Positions 8,376-20,937 are shown, counted from the stretch's first letter. The stretch is DNA of 64,000 nt from Roseomonas gilardii (GCF_001941945.1 NZ_CP015583.1:1940501-2004500), one strand, 5' to 3'. Notes: a model not told the origin generated them from the letters alone. Translations and numbers: made by a program.

Positions 8376-8882
8376 TCAGTCGCCCCGCTTCAGGCGGCTC
8401 AGCGTGGAGAAGGGAGTGACGGGCTTGTCGCCCGCCCCTTCCGGCCCGAGTCCCGCCCCCGGGGCGCGCGGATAGGGGTCCAGGGACAGGGCGAGCTGCT
8501 GCGCCAGTGCCTCGCCCAGGTCGAGCACGCCATTCTCGGCCTCCACCTCGTCCGGGCCTTCCAGGATGTCCTCCTCGTCCGGCTCCCCGGGCTCGGCGCC
8601 GGGCGGCACGCGCCAGTCGATCTCCTCCTCGATCTCCTGCGGCACCGGCTCCAGCGTCACCACGCAGGCCTGGGTCACGCTGGCGCGCATCTGGCCGCGC
8701 ACCGCGATGCTGCCGCCGGCCTGCGGGGTCAGCGCCACCTTGGCCTCCAGCTTCTCCAGCGACAGCAGGCCCAGGCGGCGGGCCACGGCCTCCCGCTCCT
8801 CCGGCGTGGCGGAAAGGCTCTCGCGCTGGCCGGAGCGGGGGATGTTGGCCAGCACCACGGGCCGGGAGAATTCGTTCTTCAT
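8376..8882 (-). CDS. DUF177 (YceD) family protein
   Basis: A 168-residue YceD/DUF177 protein; homologues are tied to 23S rRNA / ribosome assembly and are nearly always next to rpmF. Recognisable is the central VTQACVVTLEPVPQEIEEEI segment: Cys followed by a hydrophobic strand, then an acidic loop with GEPDEEDILEGPDE. The C-terminal PLDLGE-like motif is here GVLDLGEALAQQLALSLDPYPR. It starts exactly where the CBP3 gene ends (one-base overlap at 8882). Confidence 0.9.
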   Translation of the reverse strand: MKNEFSRPVVLANIPRSGQRESLSATPEEREAVARRLGLLSLEKLEAKVALTPQAGGSIAVRGQMRASVTQACVVTLEPVPQEIEEEIDWRVPPGAEPGEPDEEDILEGPDEVEAENGVLDLGEALAQQLALSLDPYPRAPGAGLGPEGAGDKPVTPFSTLSRLKRGD

Positions 8883-9442
8883 CAGGTCTGGAACTCCAGC
8901 AGGTCGAGGCGGCCGGCGGCGAGATCGCCGATCTCCCGGGCCGAAAGGGCGGCGGCGATCCGGTGGGCGCGGGCGGCCAGCAGGGCCGGGGCGCCCTCCG
9001 GCGGCTCGCCCCGCCAGATGTTGCGGGCGAGAGCCGCCTCCAGGGGGGCTGCCAGGGGAGCCGACTCCGCCATCCCGGCCCCACCCATGGCCTCCTCATA
9101 GGCGCGGGCACGGCCATGGAACGCCTCCCACATCGTCTTCACGCGCCTGCCGATGGACATGTCGCCCACGCCCATCTCCCGCAGGTTCAGGTCCATGTCG
9201 GCAAACATCGCGTCGAAGACCGCCTGGGCGAGATCCCGTCCGCGCGGGTCGGGATCATGGCGCAGCCGGTGCACCAGCAGCGCCACATGCAGGGCGATGG
9301 CGTCGAAGCGCCCTTCCAGCGTGTCGGGCACCCCGATCGTCCCGAACAGGCTCGGCGCGCGGGCCGCCGCCACGCTGGCGGTGTAGAGCTCGAAGCCCAC
9401 GCGCTCGAAGGGCTTGCGCCGGAGGAGGCCGAGAAGGCCCAT
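8882..9442 (-). CDS. Ubiquinol-cytochrome c chaperone family protein (CBP3-like)
   Basis: A 186-residue protein of the CBP3 / ubiquinol-cytochrome c chaperone family, related to the mitochondrial assembly factor for cytochrome b of complex III. The family signature LHVALLVHRLRHDPDPRGRDLAQAVFDAMFADMD and the following LREMGVGDMSIGRRVKTM are clear (about residues 50-105). It is the first gene of the minus-strand run CBP3–DUF177–rpmF–plsX–fabH and is divergent from bamE, so promoters for both should lie in 9443-9529. The bc1 genes themselves are not in the window. Confidence 0.88.
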   Translation of the reverse strand: MGLLGLLRRKPFERVGFELYTASVAAARAPSLFGTIGVPDTLEGRFDAIALHVALLVHRLRHDPDPRGRDLAQAVFDAMFADMDLNLREMGVGDMSIGRRVKTMWEAFHGRARAYEEAMGGAGMAESAPLAAPLEAALARNIWRGEPPEGAPALLAARAHRIAAALSAREIGDLAAGRLDLLEFQT

Positions 9443-9529
9443 ATTCTGTCCCGATCACCGTTTCGAAGCTGCCCCGCCCGCTCAGCACCGTTGACCGGAG
9501 GGCAAGGCGGTGGCAATCCGCCCGACGAG

Positions 9530-10093
9530 ATGGCCCGCGCCCCCTCCCCAGTCAATCGCCGCCCCTCGGGGCGATCCCGCCTTCTGCCAGCCGGCCGCGC
9601 CGGTCTCGCATTGGCCATGGCAGCACTGCTCGCCGTGCCCCTTGGTGGCTGTTCGGTCTTCGGCGCTCCGCGCGAGATCCGCGGCAACCGGGTGGACCCG
9701 GAGCAGCTCGCCCAGATCACGCCCGGGGTGCAGACGCGCCAGGACGTGACCGCGCTGCTGGGCTCGCCCAGCGCCACCGGGACCTTCGATCCCAACGAGT
9801 GGTATTATATCAGCGAGGTCACCCATATCCGCCCGGCCCAAATGCCGGGGGTCAGCGACCAGCGCATCGTCGCCATCACCTTCGACCAGGGCGGCGTGGT
9901 GCGGAACATCCGCGAGCTGACCGACAAGGACAGGAACAACGTGTCCTTCGTGTCGCGCGAGACCCCCTCGCCCGGCACCGAGCGCAGCGTGCTGCAGCAG
10001 CTCTTCGGCAATATCGGCCGCTTCAACGGCGCCGGCAGCTCCGCGGGCTCCGCCACCAACGAGCAGGGTCCGGGCGGCGGTCCGGGCCGCTAG
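9530..10093 (+). CDS. bamE: Outer-membrane assembly lipoprotein, BamE/SmpA family
   Basis: A 187-residue lipoprotein. The signal peptide (residues about 20-42) ends in the lipobox LGGC, so the mature chain starts at Cys. The SmpA/OmlA domain follows: ITPGVQTRQDVTALLGSPS (helix and GxPs turn), then WYYISEV and the strand IVAITFDQGGVVRNI. BamE supports the BAM complex that inserts beta-barrels in the outer membrane. The C-terminus beyond residue 150 is low-complexity, rich in Gly/Ser, ending GPGGGPGR. It is monocistronic and divergent from the CBP3 operon. The ATG at 9530 is preferred because the region upstream in frame is a shadow of the opposite strand. Confidence 0.92.
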   Translation: MARAPSPVNRRPSGRSRLLPAGRAGLALAMAALLAVPLGGCSVFGAPREIRGNRVDPEQLAQITPGVQTRQDVTALLGSPSATGTFDPNEWYYISEVTHIRPAQMPGVSDQRIVAITFDQGGVVRNIRELTDKDRNNVSFVSRETPSPGTERSVLQQLFGNIGRFNGAGSSAGSATNEQGPGGGPGR

Positions 10094-10171
10094 GGCGGTC
10101 TCCCTTCGCCTCGGCTCACGTCAAACGCCTTGGCCCGTTGTTTCCGGCCTGTCGTTTCCTGAGCATCTTCA

Positions 10172-10199
10172 CCCGGTCGGGCGACCCCGCCCGACCGGG
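10172..10199. terminator. Bidirectional hairpin between bamE and MFS gene
   Basis: A perfect 12-bp stem (CCCGGTCGGGCG with CGCCCGACCGGG) has a 4-base loop and lies in the 169-base convergent gap. No U-tract follows on either strand. The geometry (12 bp stem, 4-base loop) matches the hairpin at 356-383. Confidence 0.7.
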
Positions 10200-10262
10200 A
10201 TCTGCTCCGCCCCCTCCTCCCGGCCGACACGGCATCCGCGCCGCGGGACGGGTGCTTTCCCG

Positions 10263-11477
10263 TCAGGCCAGGGCCGGGCGCGTCGCGGAGACCCGCCACA
10301 GCGCCAGGGCCAGCGCCGGAAGCAGCAGCAGGTTCACCGCCTCCCAGCCCAGCCATTCGTGCAGCAGGCCGGAGCCCAGGGCGGAGCAGGCCACCGTGCC
10401 GAAGACGATGCAGTCATTGACCGCCTGGACCCGGAAGCGTTCCGCCGGAGCATGGCTCTCGCCCAGCAGGTTGGTGGCACCCACGAACATGAAGTTCCAG
10501 CCGACCCCCAGCGCGACCAGCGCCACGGAGAAATGCGCGAACTGCCGGCCCGCCAGATTGGCCAGCACGCAGGCCGCCGTCAGCGCCACGCCCCAGAGGA
10601 TCACCCGCCGCGCGCCGAAGCGCGTGATCAGCCGCCCCGTGATGAAGCCGGGCGCGAACATCGCCAGCGAATGGAGCTGGATGACCGTGGTGCTTTCCCC
10701 GATGCCGAAGCCGCAGAGCATCATCTCCAGCGGGGTGGAGGTCATCACGAGGTTCATGGTGCCGTAGGCCACGGCAGCGGTCAGCGCCGCCGTCACGAAG
10801 GCCGGGCGGGCCAGGATTTCCGCCACGCGCAGCGCGGTCTTCGGCCGGGGCGGCGGCGGTGGCAGGCGGGTGAAGGCCAGCAGCGCGAGGCAGCACAGCG
10901 GCAGCAGCGACAGGGTGAGGTAGGTGCCGAGGAAAAGCACGGGCTCCACCAAGCCGCGCGTGTGCTTCACCAGCTCCGGCCCCAGCGCGGCGGACAGGAT
11001 GCCGCCCGCCATGACGAGGCTGATCGCCCTGGGGCGATAGGCCGGGGTGGCGACCTCGGCGGCGGCGAAGCGGTAGTGCTGCGCCACGCCGGCGCCCAGG
11101 CCGGCCGGGATGGAGGCCAGGCAGTAGAGCATGAAGTCGCCCCGCCAGACGCCCCAGGCGAAGGCCAGCGCCCCGGCGAAGGACAGCAGCGCCCCGATGA
11201 CGAAGCCCGGGCGGCGGCCGAGGCGGGCGAAGACCATTCCCGCCGGGATGGAAGCGGCCATGGTGGCCAGCATCTGCAGCGCCATCGGCAGGGTGGCGAG
11301 CATCTTGTTGGGCACGAGGCTGTAGCCGATCAGCGCCGACATCGCGACCTGCCCCACCACGGCCGCGTTGCTCAGCGCCTGGCAGCAGAAGAGCAGGCGG
11401 ATGGTGCGCCGCATCCCGGCGGGCTCCCCCGGCATGGCGGGGGGAGCCGTGGCTCCGGCGGGCTGCGCTGCGCTCAT
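10263..11477 (-). CDS. MFS transporter
   Basis: A 404-residue major-facilitator protein with about 12 hydrophobic segments. Recognisable are the loop 2-3 basic motif FARLGRRPGFVIG (about residue 80) and a second copy RLITRFGARRVILWG in the C-terminal half. It starts at the ATG overlapping the thiL stop (TGATG), so it is the last gene of the glyA-to-thiL run. That position could hint at export or import of a cofactor-related compound, but MFS sequence alone does not give the substrate. Annotation as a generic permease is the safe call. Confidence 0.88.
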   Translation of the reverse strand: MSAAQPAGATAPPAMPGEPAGMRRTIRLLFCCQALSNAAVVGQVAMSALIGYSLVPNKMLATLPMALQMLATMAASIPAGMVFARLGRRPGFVIGALLSFAGALAFAWGVWRGDFMLYCLASIPAGLGAGVAQHYRFAAAEVATPAYRPRAISLVMAGGILSAALGPELVKHTRGLVEPVLFLGTYLTLSLLPLCCLALLAFTRLPPPPPRPKTALRVAEILARPAFVTAALTAAVAYGTMNLVMTSTPLEMMLCGFGIGESTTVIQLHSLAMFAPGFITGRLITRFGARRVILWGVALTAACVLANLAGRQFAHFSVALVALGVGWNFMFVGATNLLGESHAPAERFRVQAVNDCIVFGTVACSALGSGLLHEWLGWEAVNLLLLPALALALWRVSATRPALA

Positions 11478-12484
11478 CAGAAGTGGCTCCATCCCCCCCG
11501 TGGCACGGAAACCGCCCGCCCCGACCGGTCCAGTACCGTGACCGAGGCCGGGCCGGCCCGGAAGCGCCCGATCCGCGCGACGGGGATGCCGCTGCGGCGG
11601 GACGCTTCCTCCACCCGGGGCGCATCGGCGGGATCGGCGGCGAAGAGCAGCTCGTAGTCGTCGCCCCCGGCCAGCAGCGGCAGCAGCGCGGAGTCGTCAT
11701 CCGCCACCGCCGAGCGCGCCGGGCCGGACAGCGGCACGCGGCCCATCTCGATCGTCGCGCCGATCCCGGCGGCGTGGCACAGATGCCCGAGATCCTGCAC
11801 CAGCCCGTCGGACACATCCATCGCCGCCCGCGCCACGCCCCGCAGCGCGACGCCCAGGGCGAGGCGCGGATCGGGCAGGCGGTAGCGGCGCAGCAGATAC
11901 CCCTCCGGATCGGGCGGCAGGCGCTCCTGCCCCACCGCCAGCCCCAGCGCGCCGTCGCCGATGGAGCCGGAGACCCAGACATCGTCGCCCGCCCGCGCCC
12001 CGTCGCGGCGCAGCGCCGCGCCGGGGGGCACCGTGCCCAGGATGGTCAGGGAGTGGCAGGCGGGGCCGGGGGTGGAGACCGTGTCGCCACCCAGGACCTG
12101 GAGGCCGAAGATCCGCTGGTCCTCGGCCAGCCCTGCGGCGAATCCGGCGACCACGGATTCGGCCGTGCCGCGCGGGAAGGCCGTGGTGAGCAGATAGCCC
12201 AGCGGCTCCGCCCCCATGGCGGCGAGGTCGGACAGGTTGGTGCGCAGCAGGCGGCGGGACACCGTGTCCGGCGGGTCGGTGGGGAGGAAGTGCACCCCCT
12301 CCACCATCGCATCCGCCGCCAGCACCAGGGTCCGGCCGGCGGGCGGGTCGAGCAGCGCCGCGTCGTCCAGCAGGCCGAGCGCCTCCGGCGCCGCGAGGGG
12401 CCGGAAGTGCCGGGCGATCAGCCCGAACTCCCCGGGAGACGGCGCTCCGGCGGGGGGTAGGGCCTCGGGCGGATCGGGGAGCAA
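11477..12484 (-). CDS. thiL: Thiamine-monophosphate kinase
   Basis: ThiL (335 aa) phosphorylates thiamine monophosphate to the active pyrophosphate. Family landmarks: GEFGLIARHF near the N-terminus, LVLAADAMVEGVHFL (about residue 55), NLSDLAAMGAEPLGYLL (about 83), GGDTVSTPG, AAMDVSDGLVQDL (about 215) and GGDDYELLF (about 268). It lies directly after nusB, the standard nusB-thiL pairing, and overlaps the MFS gene by one base. Confidence 0.97.
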   Translation of the reverse strand: MLPDPPEALPPAGAPSPGEFGLIARHFRPLAAPEALGLLDDAALLDPPAGRTLVLAADAMVEGVHFLPTDPPDTVSRRLLRTNLSDLAAMGAEPLGYLLTTAFPRGTAESVVAGFAAGLAEDQRIFGLQVLGGDTVSTPGPACHSLTILGTVPPGAALRRDGARAGDDVWVSGSIGDGALGLAVGQERLPPDPEGYLLRRYRLPDPRLALGVALRGVARAAMDVSDGLVQDLGHLCHAAGIGATIEMGRVPLSGPARSAVADDDSALLPLLAGGDDYELLFAADPADAPRVEEASRRSGIPVARIGRFRAGPASVTVLDRSGRAVSVPRGGWSHF

Positions 12485-12491
12485 GGCCGGT

Positions 12492-13022
12492 TCAGGCGCG
12501 GGTCGGGTTGAACTCGCCGGTCCGCAGGTCCTTGGCCATGGCGTCCAGCACCCCGTTGGCGAAGCGCGGCTCGGCGCCGTCGAAGAAGCCGTGGGCCACG
12601 TCCATGTACTCGTTGATCACCACCTTGGCCGGCGGCTCGTTGCTGGACCAGAGCTCTGCGGCCGCGGCCCGCAGCAGGGCGCGCAGCACCGGGTCGAGCC
12701 GGTCCATGCTCCAGCCGGCGGACAGGTGCGCGGCCACGATCGGGTCGATGGTCTCGGCGTTCTTCGCCACGGCGCGGACGATGCTGGTGAAGAGCGGCAC
12801 GTCGGCCTGCGGCACCCGCCCTTCCTCGAACCCGCCCTCGCCCGGCAGCGCGCCGAGGCGGTGCTGGATGAACTGCTGGATGATGGCCTCGGCATTCTCG
12901 CCGGCGGCCTCGGACTGGAACAGGGCCTGCACCGCGGCCACGCGGGCGCCCAGGCGCGGCCGGGCCTTGTTCCCGCCGCCCTGCCCCTTGCTCTTCGTGT
13001 TGCTCTTCGGCGTGTCGCTCAT
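12492..13022 (-). CDS. nusB: Transcription antitermination factor NusB
   Basis: NusB (176 aa) joins NusA/E/G to prevent premature termination of rRNA transcription. The N-terminal ~20 residues are a Lys/Ser/Gly-rich extension; the all-helical domain begins ARLGARVAAVQALFQSE. The C-terminal half has LDPVLRALLRAAAAEL and PAKVVINEYMDVAHGFFDG, typical of the family. The ATG overlaps the ribH stop (ATGA), linking riboflavin synthesis and nusB in one transcript as in many bacteria. Confidence 0.96.
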   Translation of the reverse strand: MSDTPKSNTKSKGQGGGNKARPRLGARVAAVQALFQSEAAGENAEAIIQQFIQHRLGALPGEGGFEEGRVPQADVPLFTSIVRAVAKNAETIDPIVAAHLSAGWSMDRLDPVLRALLRAAAAELWSSNEPPAKVVINEYMDVAHGFFDGAEPRFANGVLDAMAKDLRTGEFNPTRA

Positions 13023-13509
13023 TCGGTCAATCCCAGGCTTCGGGCGAGCGCGATCTGGCCGATCAGCGCATGGGCCGCCTCCGCCCCCTTGTTGTGCCGG
13101 TCCGGGCGCGAGCGCTCGATGGCCTGCTGCAGAGTCGCGACGGTCAGCAGCGCGAAGCCCACGGGGGCCGCGGTCTCCACGGTGATGTCCATCACGCCGC
13201 GGCAGGCTTCCCGGCAGATGTGTTCGTAATGGTCGGTGTCGCCCTTCACCACGCAGCCGAGGATCAGGTAGCCGTCATGGCCGCCCCGCTCCCCCTTCGC
13301 GTTCAGGGCCATGCGCAGCGCCGCCGGCAGCTCGAAGGCCCCCGCGACGTCCACCACCTCGGTCCGGGCGCCGATCTGCTCCAGCACCGCCAGGGCGCCG
13401 TCGCGCATCCCGCCGACGACCTGGGCGTAATAGGGCGCCTGGATCAGCAGCACGCGCGGCGCCGGCCCTTCCAGGACCGCCTGGCCGCGTTCCGGTGCGT
13501 CCTGCGTGC

Positions 13510-13513
<4 letters not shown>
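13019..13513 (-). CDS. ribH: 6,7-dimethyl-8-ribityllumazine synthase
   Basis: RibH (164 aa) condenses 5-amino-6-ribitylaminouracil with 3,4-dihydroxy-2-butanone 4-phosphate. Visible: VVDVAGAFELPAALRMAL (substrate-binding loop, about residues 65-82), LGCVVKGDTDHYEHIC (about 100) and PVGFALLTVATLQQAIERS (about 128). The His in TDHYEH is the catalytic base region. The ATG at 13513 overlaps the RibBX stop (ATGA), which decides this start over an upstream in-frame codon. Confidence 0.96.
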
Positions 13514-14663
<1,150 letters not shown>

Positions 14664-14667
<4 letters not shown>

Positions 14668-15281
14668 GCCTCGAACTCCTTCAGGCGGGCGACATAGCGG
14701 GCCAGCATGTCGATCTCGAGATTCACCTTCGCGCCCGGGCCCAGCGCGCCGAAGGTGGTGACCTCCCGGGTGTGCGGGATCAGGTTCACGCCGAAGAGGC
14801 TGCCCTTCTCCCCGTTGCCCATGACCTCGTTCACCGTCAGCGAGACGCCGTTCAGCGTCACCGAGCCCTTGGGCGCGATGAAGCGGGCCAGGGGTGCCGG
14901 CGGCCGGAAGACCCAGCGTTCCGAGCCGTTCTCCGGCGTCACCGAGACCACCTCCGCCAGCCCGTCCACATGGCCGGAGACGACATGGCCACCCAGCTCG
15001 TCGCCCATGCGGAGCGGGCGTTCCAGGTTGATCCGGGTGCCGGGTTTCCACTCGCCCAGCACGGTCAGCGACAGGGTCTCGGCGGAGGCTTCCGCCTCGA
15101 ACCCCTCGGGCTCCAGCGCCACGGCGGTCAGGCAGCAGCCGTTGCAGGCGATGGAGGCGCCGAGCTGCGCCCCCTCCAGCCAGCCCGGCGGGGTGCGGAC
15201 ATGCAGGCGCATGTCCCGCCCCTCGCCGATCGGGGAGACGGAGAGGACCTCTCCGGTGGCGGTGACGATTCCAGTGAACAT
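14664..15281 (-). CDS. ribE: Riboflavin synthase alpha chain
   Basis: A 205-residue trimeric riboflavin synthase that dismutates two lumazines to riboflavin. It begins with the invariant MFTGIV and consists of two lumazine-binding repeats: ASIACNGCCLTAVAL (repeat 1, about residue 45) and GSVTLNGVSLTVNEV (repeat 2, about 138), with GHVVSGHVDG between them. The ATG at 15281 overlaps the ribD stop (TGATG). Length is normal for the family. Confidence 0.97.
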
Positions 15282-16453
15282 CAGGCGCGCTCGAACTCGC
15301 TCAGCAGGTCGGGACCGCACGGGATGGTGGCGGTGCGACGGAACTTGGGAATGGCGGCGAGGGAATCCACCGGCAGGGCCTGCGCGGCGGGCAGGCCATC
15401 GCCCCCCATGATGCCGGGAGCATGGAACCAGGCGAGCCGATCCACCAGTCCCGCGCGAAGCAGGGAAGCCGCGAGCGTGGCGCCGCCCTCGACCATCAGC
15501 CGGGTCACGCCCCGCGCCGCCAGGGCGCGCAGGATCGCCTCCGGGTCCAGCCGGTCGGAATCCCGGGCACCGCTGGGATCGGCGGCGGGCCTGCCGGAGG
15601 GCGGCACCACCACCAGCGTGGCCCCGGCGCCGGACAGCCGGTCCATCGCCGCGCGGTCGTGCCCCGCCACGGTCAGCACCACCACCTCCCCCCGCGCATG
15701 CACCGCCTCCGGCCCGCCTTGCAGCAGGCGGGCGGTGGGCGGGGTGCGGAGGCGGGTGTCGGCCACGGCGCGCAGGATCGGGCGCGGGGTGAAGCCCTCC
15801 AGCCGGCAGCTCAGGTCGGGATCGTCGGCCAGCACCGTGCCGCTGCCGACCAGGATGGCGTCATGCGTGCCGCGCAGCGCGTGGGTCAGCCGCCGTGCCT
15901 CGGGGCCGGTGATCCAGCGGCTTTCGCCCGTGCGCGTGGCGATGCGCCCGTCGAGCGTGGTGGCGAGCTTGAGCGTGACCAGCGGCAGGCCGGTCTCGAT
16001 GCGGCGGATGAAGCCGGCGTTCAGCGCCCGCGCCTCCGCCTCCAGCACCCCTTCCGTGACCTCGATGCCGGCCTCCCGCATCCGGCGGATGCCGTTGCCG
16101 TTCACCCGGGGGTCGGGGTCGCGCAGGGCCGAGACCACCCGCGCCACGCCGGCCTTCGCCAGGGCATCGACGCAGGGCGGGGTCTTGCCCCAGTGGGAGC
16201 AGGGTTCCAGCGTCACATAGGCGGTGGCGCCGCGCGCCGCCTCGCCCGCCCGGGTCAGCGCGTTCACCTCGGCATGCGGGCGGCCGCCCGGCGAGGTCCA
16301 GCCGCGCCCGACCACCACCTCGTCGCGCACGATCACGCAGCCGACGGCGGGGTTCGGCCAGGTGTTGCCCAGGCCGCGCGCCGCCAGGGCCAGCGCGACG
16401 CGCATGTGCTGCCGGTCGATCTCTGTCGCGGGGATGTCGTTGTCGTGAGGCAT
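15281..16453 (-). CDS. ribD: Bifunctional riboflavin deaminase/reductase
   Basis: RibD (about 390 aa) deaminates and then reduces the pyrimidine intermediate of riboflavin synthesis. The N-terminal deaminase has zinc ligands in GRPHAEVNAL (about residues 52-61) and EPCSHWGKTPPC (about 78-89). The C-terminal reductase has VTLKLATTLDGRIATRTGESRWITG (read as two blocks around residue 165) and MVEGGATLAASLL (about 325). ATG at 16453 and GTG at 16477 are both in frame; neither has a clean ribosome-binding site, and a G6/C6 hairpin spans the region just upstream. It follows nrdR closely, so there is no room for an FMN riboswitch here. Confidence 0.95.
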   Translation of the reverse strand: MPHDNDIPATEIDRQHMRVALALAARGLGNTWPNPAVGCVIVRDEVVVGRGWTSPGGRPHAEVNALTRAGEAARGATAYVTLEPCSHWGKTPPCVDALAKAGVARVVSALRDPDPRVNGNGIRRMREAGIEVTEGVLEAEARALNAGFIRRIETGLPLVTLKLATTLDGRIATRTGESRWITGPEARRLTHALRGTHDAILVGSGTVLADDPDLSCRLEGFTPRPILRAVADTRLRTPPTARLLQGGPEAVHARGEVVVLTVAGHDRAAMDRLSGAGATLVVVPPSGRPAADPSGARDSDRLDPEAILRALAARGVTRLMVEGGATLAASLLRAGLVDRLAWFHAPGIMGGDGLPAAQALPVDSLAAIPKFRRTATIPCGPDLLSEFERA

Positions 16454-16459
16454 GGCGAA

Positions 16460-16482
16460 GGGGGGCGGGTTTGGCACCCCCC
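16460..16482 (-). promoter_or_regulatory. Possible hairpin at the nrdR/ribD boundary
   Basis: GGGGGG and CCCCCC runs face each other across 11 bases, between the nrdR stop and the ribD ATG. In the mRNA this could occlude the ribD initiation region or act as weak attenuation. Only the base pairing supports it. Confidence 0.3.
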
Positions 16483-16935
16483 TCAGCCATTGTCCAGCGA
16501 ACCGAGCAGGTCCTGGAAGTCCTTCGCCTCGCGGAAATTCTCGTAGACGCTGGCGAAGCGCACATAGGCGACCTGGTCCAGCTCCTTCAGCCGCTCCAGC
16601 ACCATGCGGCCGATCTGCTTGGAGGTGACCTCGCTGTCGCCGTCCGTCTCCAGCCGCCGTTGCAGGCTGTTGACGATGCGGTCCACCGCTCCCTCCTCCA
16701 CCGGCCGCTTGCGCAGCGCCACGCGGATGGAGCGGCCGAGCTTGTCGCGGTCGAAGGGCACGCGGCGCCCGTCGGTCTTCACCACCGTCAGCTCGCGGAG
16801 CTGCACCCGCTCGAAGGTGGTGAAGCGCTCGCCGCAGCCGTTGCAGACGCGGCGGCGGCGGATGGAGTTGCCCTCATCGGCCGGCCGGCTGTCCTTGACC
16901 TGCGTATCCTCGCTTCCGCAGAAAGGGCAACGCAC
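16483..16935 (-). CDS. nrdR: Transcriptional repressor NrdR
   Basis: NrdR (150 aa) is the ATP/dATP-sensing repressor of ribonucleotide reductase genes. It has the zinc ribbon [16 protein letters not shown] with [14 protein letters not shown] (residues about 3-45) followed by the ATP-cone ([20 protein letters not shown] onwards). It lies between glyA and ribD, a conserved alphaproteobacterial position. No NrdR box pair was searched for beyond this window's lack of nrd genes. Confidence 0.97.
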   Translation of the reverse strand: MRCPFCGSEDTQVKDSRPADEGNSIRRRRVCNGCGERFTTFERVQLRELTVVKTDGRRVPFDRDKLGRSIRVALRKRPVEEGAVDRIVNSLQRRLETDGDSEVTSKQIGRMVLERLKELDQVAYVRFASVYENFREAKDFQDLLGSLDNG

Positions 16936-16950
16936 CGGCCGGCGGTCCCG

Positions 16951-18255
16951 TCAGGCCTGGTAGATCGGGAACCGGGTGCAGAGTTCGAGGACCCGGGCCT
17001 TCGCCGCCGCCTCGGCCGCGCTGTTGGCCCCGGCATCGTTGGCCTTGCCGAGCCCTTCGAGAACCTGGCCGATGAGCTGCCCGACCTCGCGGAACTCGGC
17101 CTCGCCGAAGCCGCGCGTGGTGCCGGCGGGGGAGCCCAGCCGCACGCCGGAGGTCACCATCGGCTTCTCCGGGTCGAAGGGGATAGCGTTCTTGTTGCAG
17201 GTCAGGTGGGCGCGGTTCAGCGCCGCCTCGGCCAGCTTGCCGGTCAGCGACTTGGGCCGCAGGTCCACCAGCATCAGGTGGTTGTCCGTGCCGCCGGTGA
17301 CGATGCCGAAGCCCAGCCCTTGCAGCGTCTCGGCCAGGGCCTTGGCATTGGCGACCGTCTGGCGGGCATAGGCGCGGAACTCGGGGCGCAGCGCCTCGCC
17401 GAAGGCCACGGCCTTGGCGGCGATGACATGCATCAGCGGCCCGCCCTGGAGGCCGGGGAAGACGGCGCTGTTGATCTTCTTGGCCAGCGCCTCGTCATTG
17501 GTGAGGATCATGCCGCCGCGGGGGCCGCGCAGGGTCTTGTGCGTGGTGGTGGTGGTGACATGGGCGTGGGGCACCGGCGAGGGATGCGCGCCACCCGCCA
17601 CGAGGCCGGCGAAATGCGCCATGTCCACCATGAAGTACGCACCCACCTCGTCCGCGATCTCGCGGAAGCGGGCGAAGTCCCAATGCCGGGCATAGGCGGA
17701 GCCGCCGGCCACGATCACCTTGGGGCGGCTTTCCCGCGCGATGCGGGCGACCTCCTCCATGTCGATGAGCTGGTCCTCGCGCCGCACCGTATAGGGCGCG
17801 ACCTTGAACCACTTGCCCGACTGGTTGGCCGGGGAGCCGTGGGTCAGGTGCCCGCCGGCGGCGAGGTCGAGGCCCATGAAGGTGTCGCCCGGCTGCATCA
17901 GGGCGAAGAACACCGCCTGGTTGGCCTGGGCGCCGCTATGCGGCTGGACGTTGGCGAAGCCGGCGCCGAACAGGGTCTTCGCGCGCTCGATCGCCAGGGA
18001 CTCGGCGATGTCCACGACCTCGCAGCCGCCATAGTAGCGGCGGCCCGGATAGCCCTCCGCGTACTTGTTGGTCAGCACCGAGCCCTGGGCCTCCATCACC
18101 GCGCGGGAGACGATGTTCTCGGAGGCGATCAGCTCGATCCCGTCCTGCTGCCGCGCCAGCTCCCCGGTCAGGGTGGCGGCGATCTCGGGGTCGGTCTCGC
18201 TCAGCGGCGCGGAGAAGAAGCGCGACAGGTTCGGGGCGGTGGTCTGGTCGTTCAT
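16951..18255 (-). CDS. glyA: Serine hydroxymethyltransferase
   Basis: GlyA (434 aa) interconverts serine and glycine with tetrahydrofolate. The PLP-binding Lys is in [17 protein letters not shown] (about residue 242). Other landmarks: [15 protein letters not shown] (about 33-47), [15 protein letters not shown] (about 62), [13 protein letters not shown] and [10 protein letters not shown]. It lies 8 bases after rpiB and 15 bases before nrdR, so all three are probably in one transcript. Confidence 0.98.
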   Translation of the reverse strand: MNDQTTAPNLSRFFSAPLSETDPEIAATLTGELARQQDGIELIASENIVSRAVMEAQGSVLTNKYAEGYPGRRYYGGCEVVDIAESLAIERAKTLFGAGFANVQPHSGAQANQAVFFALMQPGDTFMGLDLAAGGHLTHGSPANQSGKWFKVAPYTVRREDQLIDMEEVARIARESRPKVIVAGGSAYARHWDFARFREIADEVGAYFMVDMAHFAGLVAGGAHPSPVPHAHVTTTTTHKTLRGPRGGMILTNDEALAKKINSAVFPGLQGGPLMHVIAAKAVAFGEALRPEFRAYARQTVANAKALAETLQGLGFGIVTGGTDNHLMLVDLRPKSLTGKLAEAALNRAHLTCNKNAIPFDPEKPMVTSGVRLGSPAGTTRGFGEAEFREVGQLIGQVLEGLGKANDAGANSAAEAAAKARVLELCTRFPIYQA

Positions 18256-18263
18256 CGGAAGCC

Positions 18264-18740
18264 TCAGGCGGAGGGCGTGCGTTCGGGGGTCAGCTTGGCC
18301 ACGCGGCGCTCGTGCCGGCCGCCCTCGTAGGGGGTGGTCAGGAAGGCGCGGACGGCATCCAGCGCCACTTCCGCCCCGATCATCCGCGCGCCGAGCGCGA
18401 TGACGTTGGCGTCGTTGTGCTGGCGGGTCAGCCGGGCGCCGGTGACGTCGTGCACCAGGGCGCAGCGGATCTTCGGGTGGCGGTTGGCCGCGATGGAGAT
18501 GCCGATTCCCGTGCCGCAGACCAGCACGCCGAACTGGGCATGGCCGGAGGCGACCGACTGCGCCACCTTGTTCGCGAAATCCGGGTAATCCACGCTTTCC
18601 GGCCCGTGCGTGCCGAAATCCTCGACCGTGTGGCCGGCGCCTTCCAGCGCCTTCTTCAGCGCGGCCTTCAGCTCGACGCCGGCATGGTCACTGCCCATCG
18701 CCACCATGAACGTGGCGCGCGGGGGGGAGGATTGTGTCAT
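18264..18740 (-). CDS. rpiB: Ribose-5-phosphate isomerase B
   Basis: RpiB (158 aa) isomerises ribose-5-phosphate and ribulose-5-phosphate in the pentose phosphate pathway. Family motifs: [15 protein letters not shown] (about residue 15), [13 protein letters not shown], the catalytic-Cys segment [17 protein letters not shown] (about 74-90), and [17 protein letters not shown]. An in-frame extension upstream of the ATG at 18740 looks like a shadow. It heads the rpiB-glyA-nrdR-rib run. Confidence 0.96.
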   Translation of the reverse strand: MTQSSPPRATFMVAMGSDHAGVELKAALKKALEGAGHTVEDFGTHGPESVDYPDFANKVAQSVASGHAQFGVLVCGTGIGISIAANRHPKIRCALVHDVTGARLTRQHNDANVIALGARMIGAEVALDAVRAFLTTPYEGGRHERRVAKLTPERTPSA

Positions 18741-18779
18741 GTACCGTTCCCTACCATGGCTGGTGGTTCCGTGAAACAA

Positions 18780-18798
18780 CGACCACCCGTTGTGGTCG
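18780..18798 (-). terminator. Hairpin between DLH-like hydrolase and rpiB
   Basis: CGACCAC and GTGGTCG form a perfect 7-bp stem around a 5-base loop. It is 40 bases past the hydrolase stop and 40 bases before the rpiB ATG on the minus strand. A terminator is the likelier role, but an rpiB leader element is possible. Confidence 0.45.
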
Positions 18799-18837
18799 CC
18801 CGGGCTGCCATGCACCGGTCGTGGCCGCCGGGGCCGG

Positions 18838-20894
<2,057 letters not shown>

Positions 20895-20902
20895 AGCGGA
20901 AG

Positions 20903-20930
20903 GCCCCCGGGAGAGTGACCTCCCGGGGGC
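20903..20930. terminator. Bidirectional terminator between hemB and esterase gene
   Basis: A perfect 11-bp stem (GCCCCCGGGAG with CTCCCGGGGGC) has a 6-base loop and fills the 43-base gap between two convergent genes. It probably serves both. Confidence 0.75.
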
Positions 20931-20937
20931 GTCATGG

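Noticed and set aside
16400-16500. FMN riboswitch before ribD
   Set aside because: ribD follows nrdR with almost no spacer and no conserved RFN-element sequence is present.
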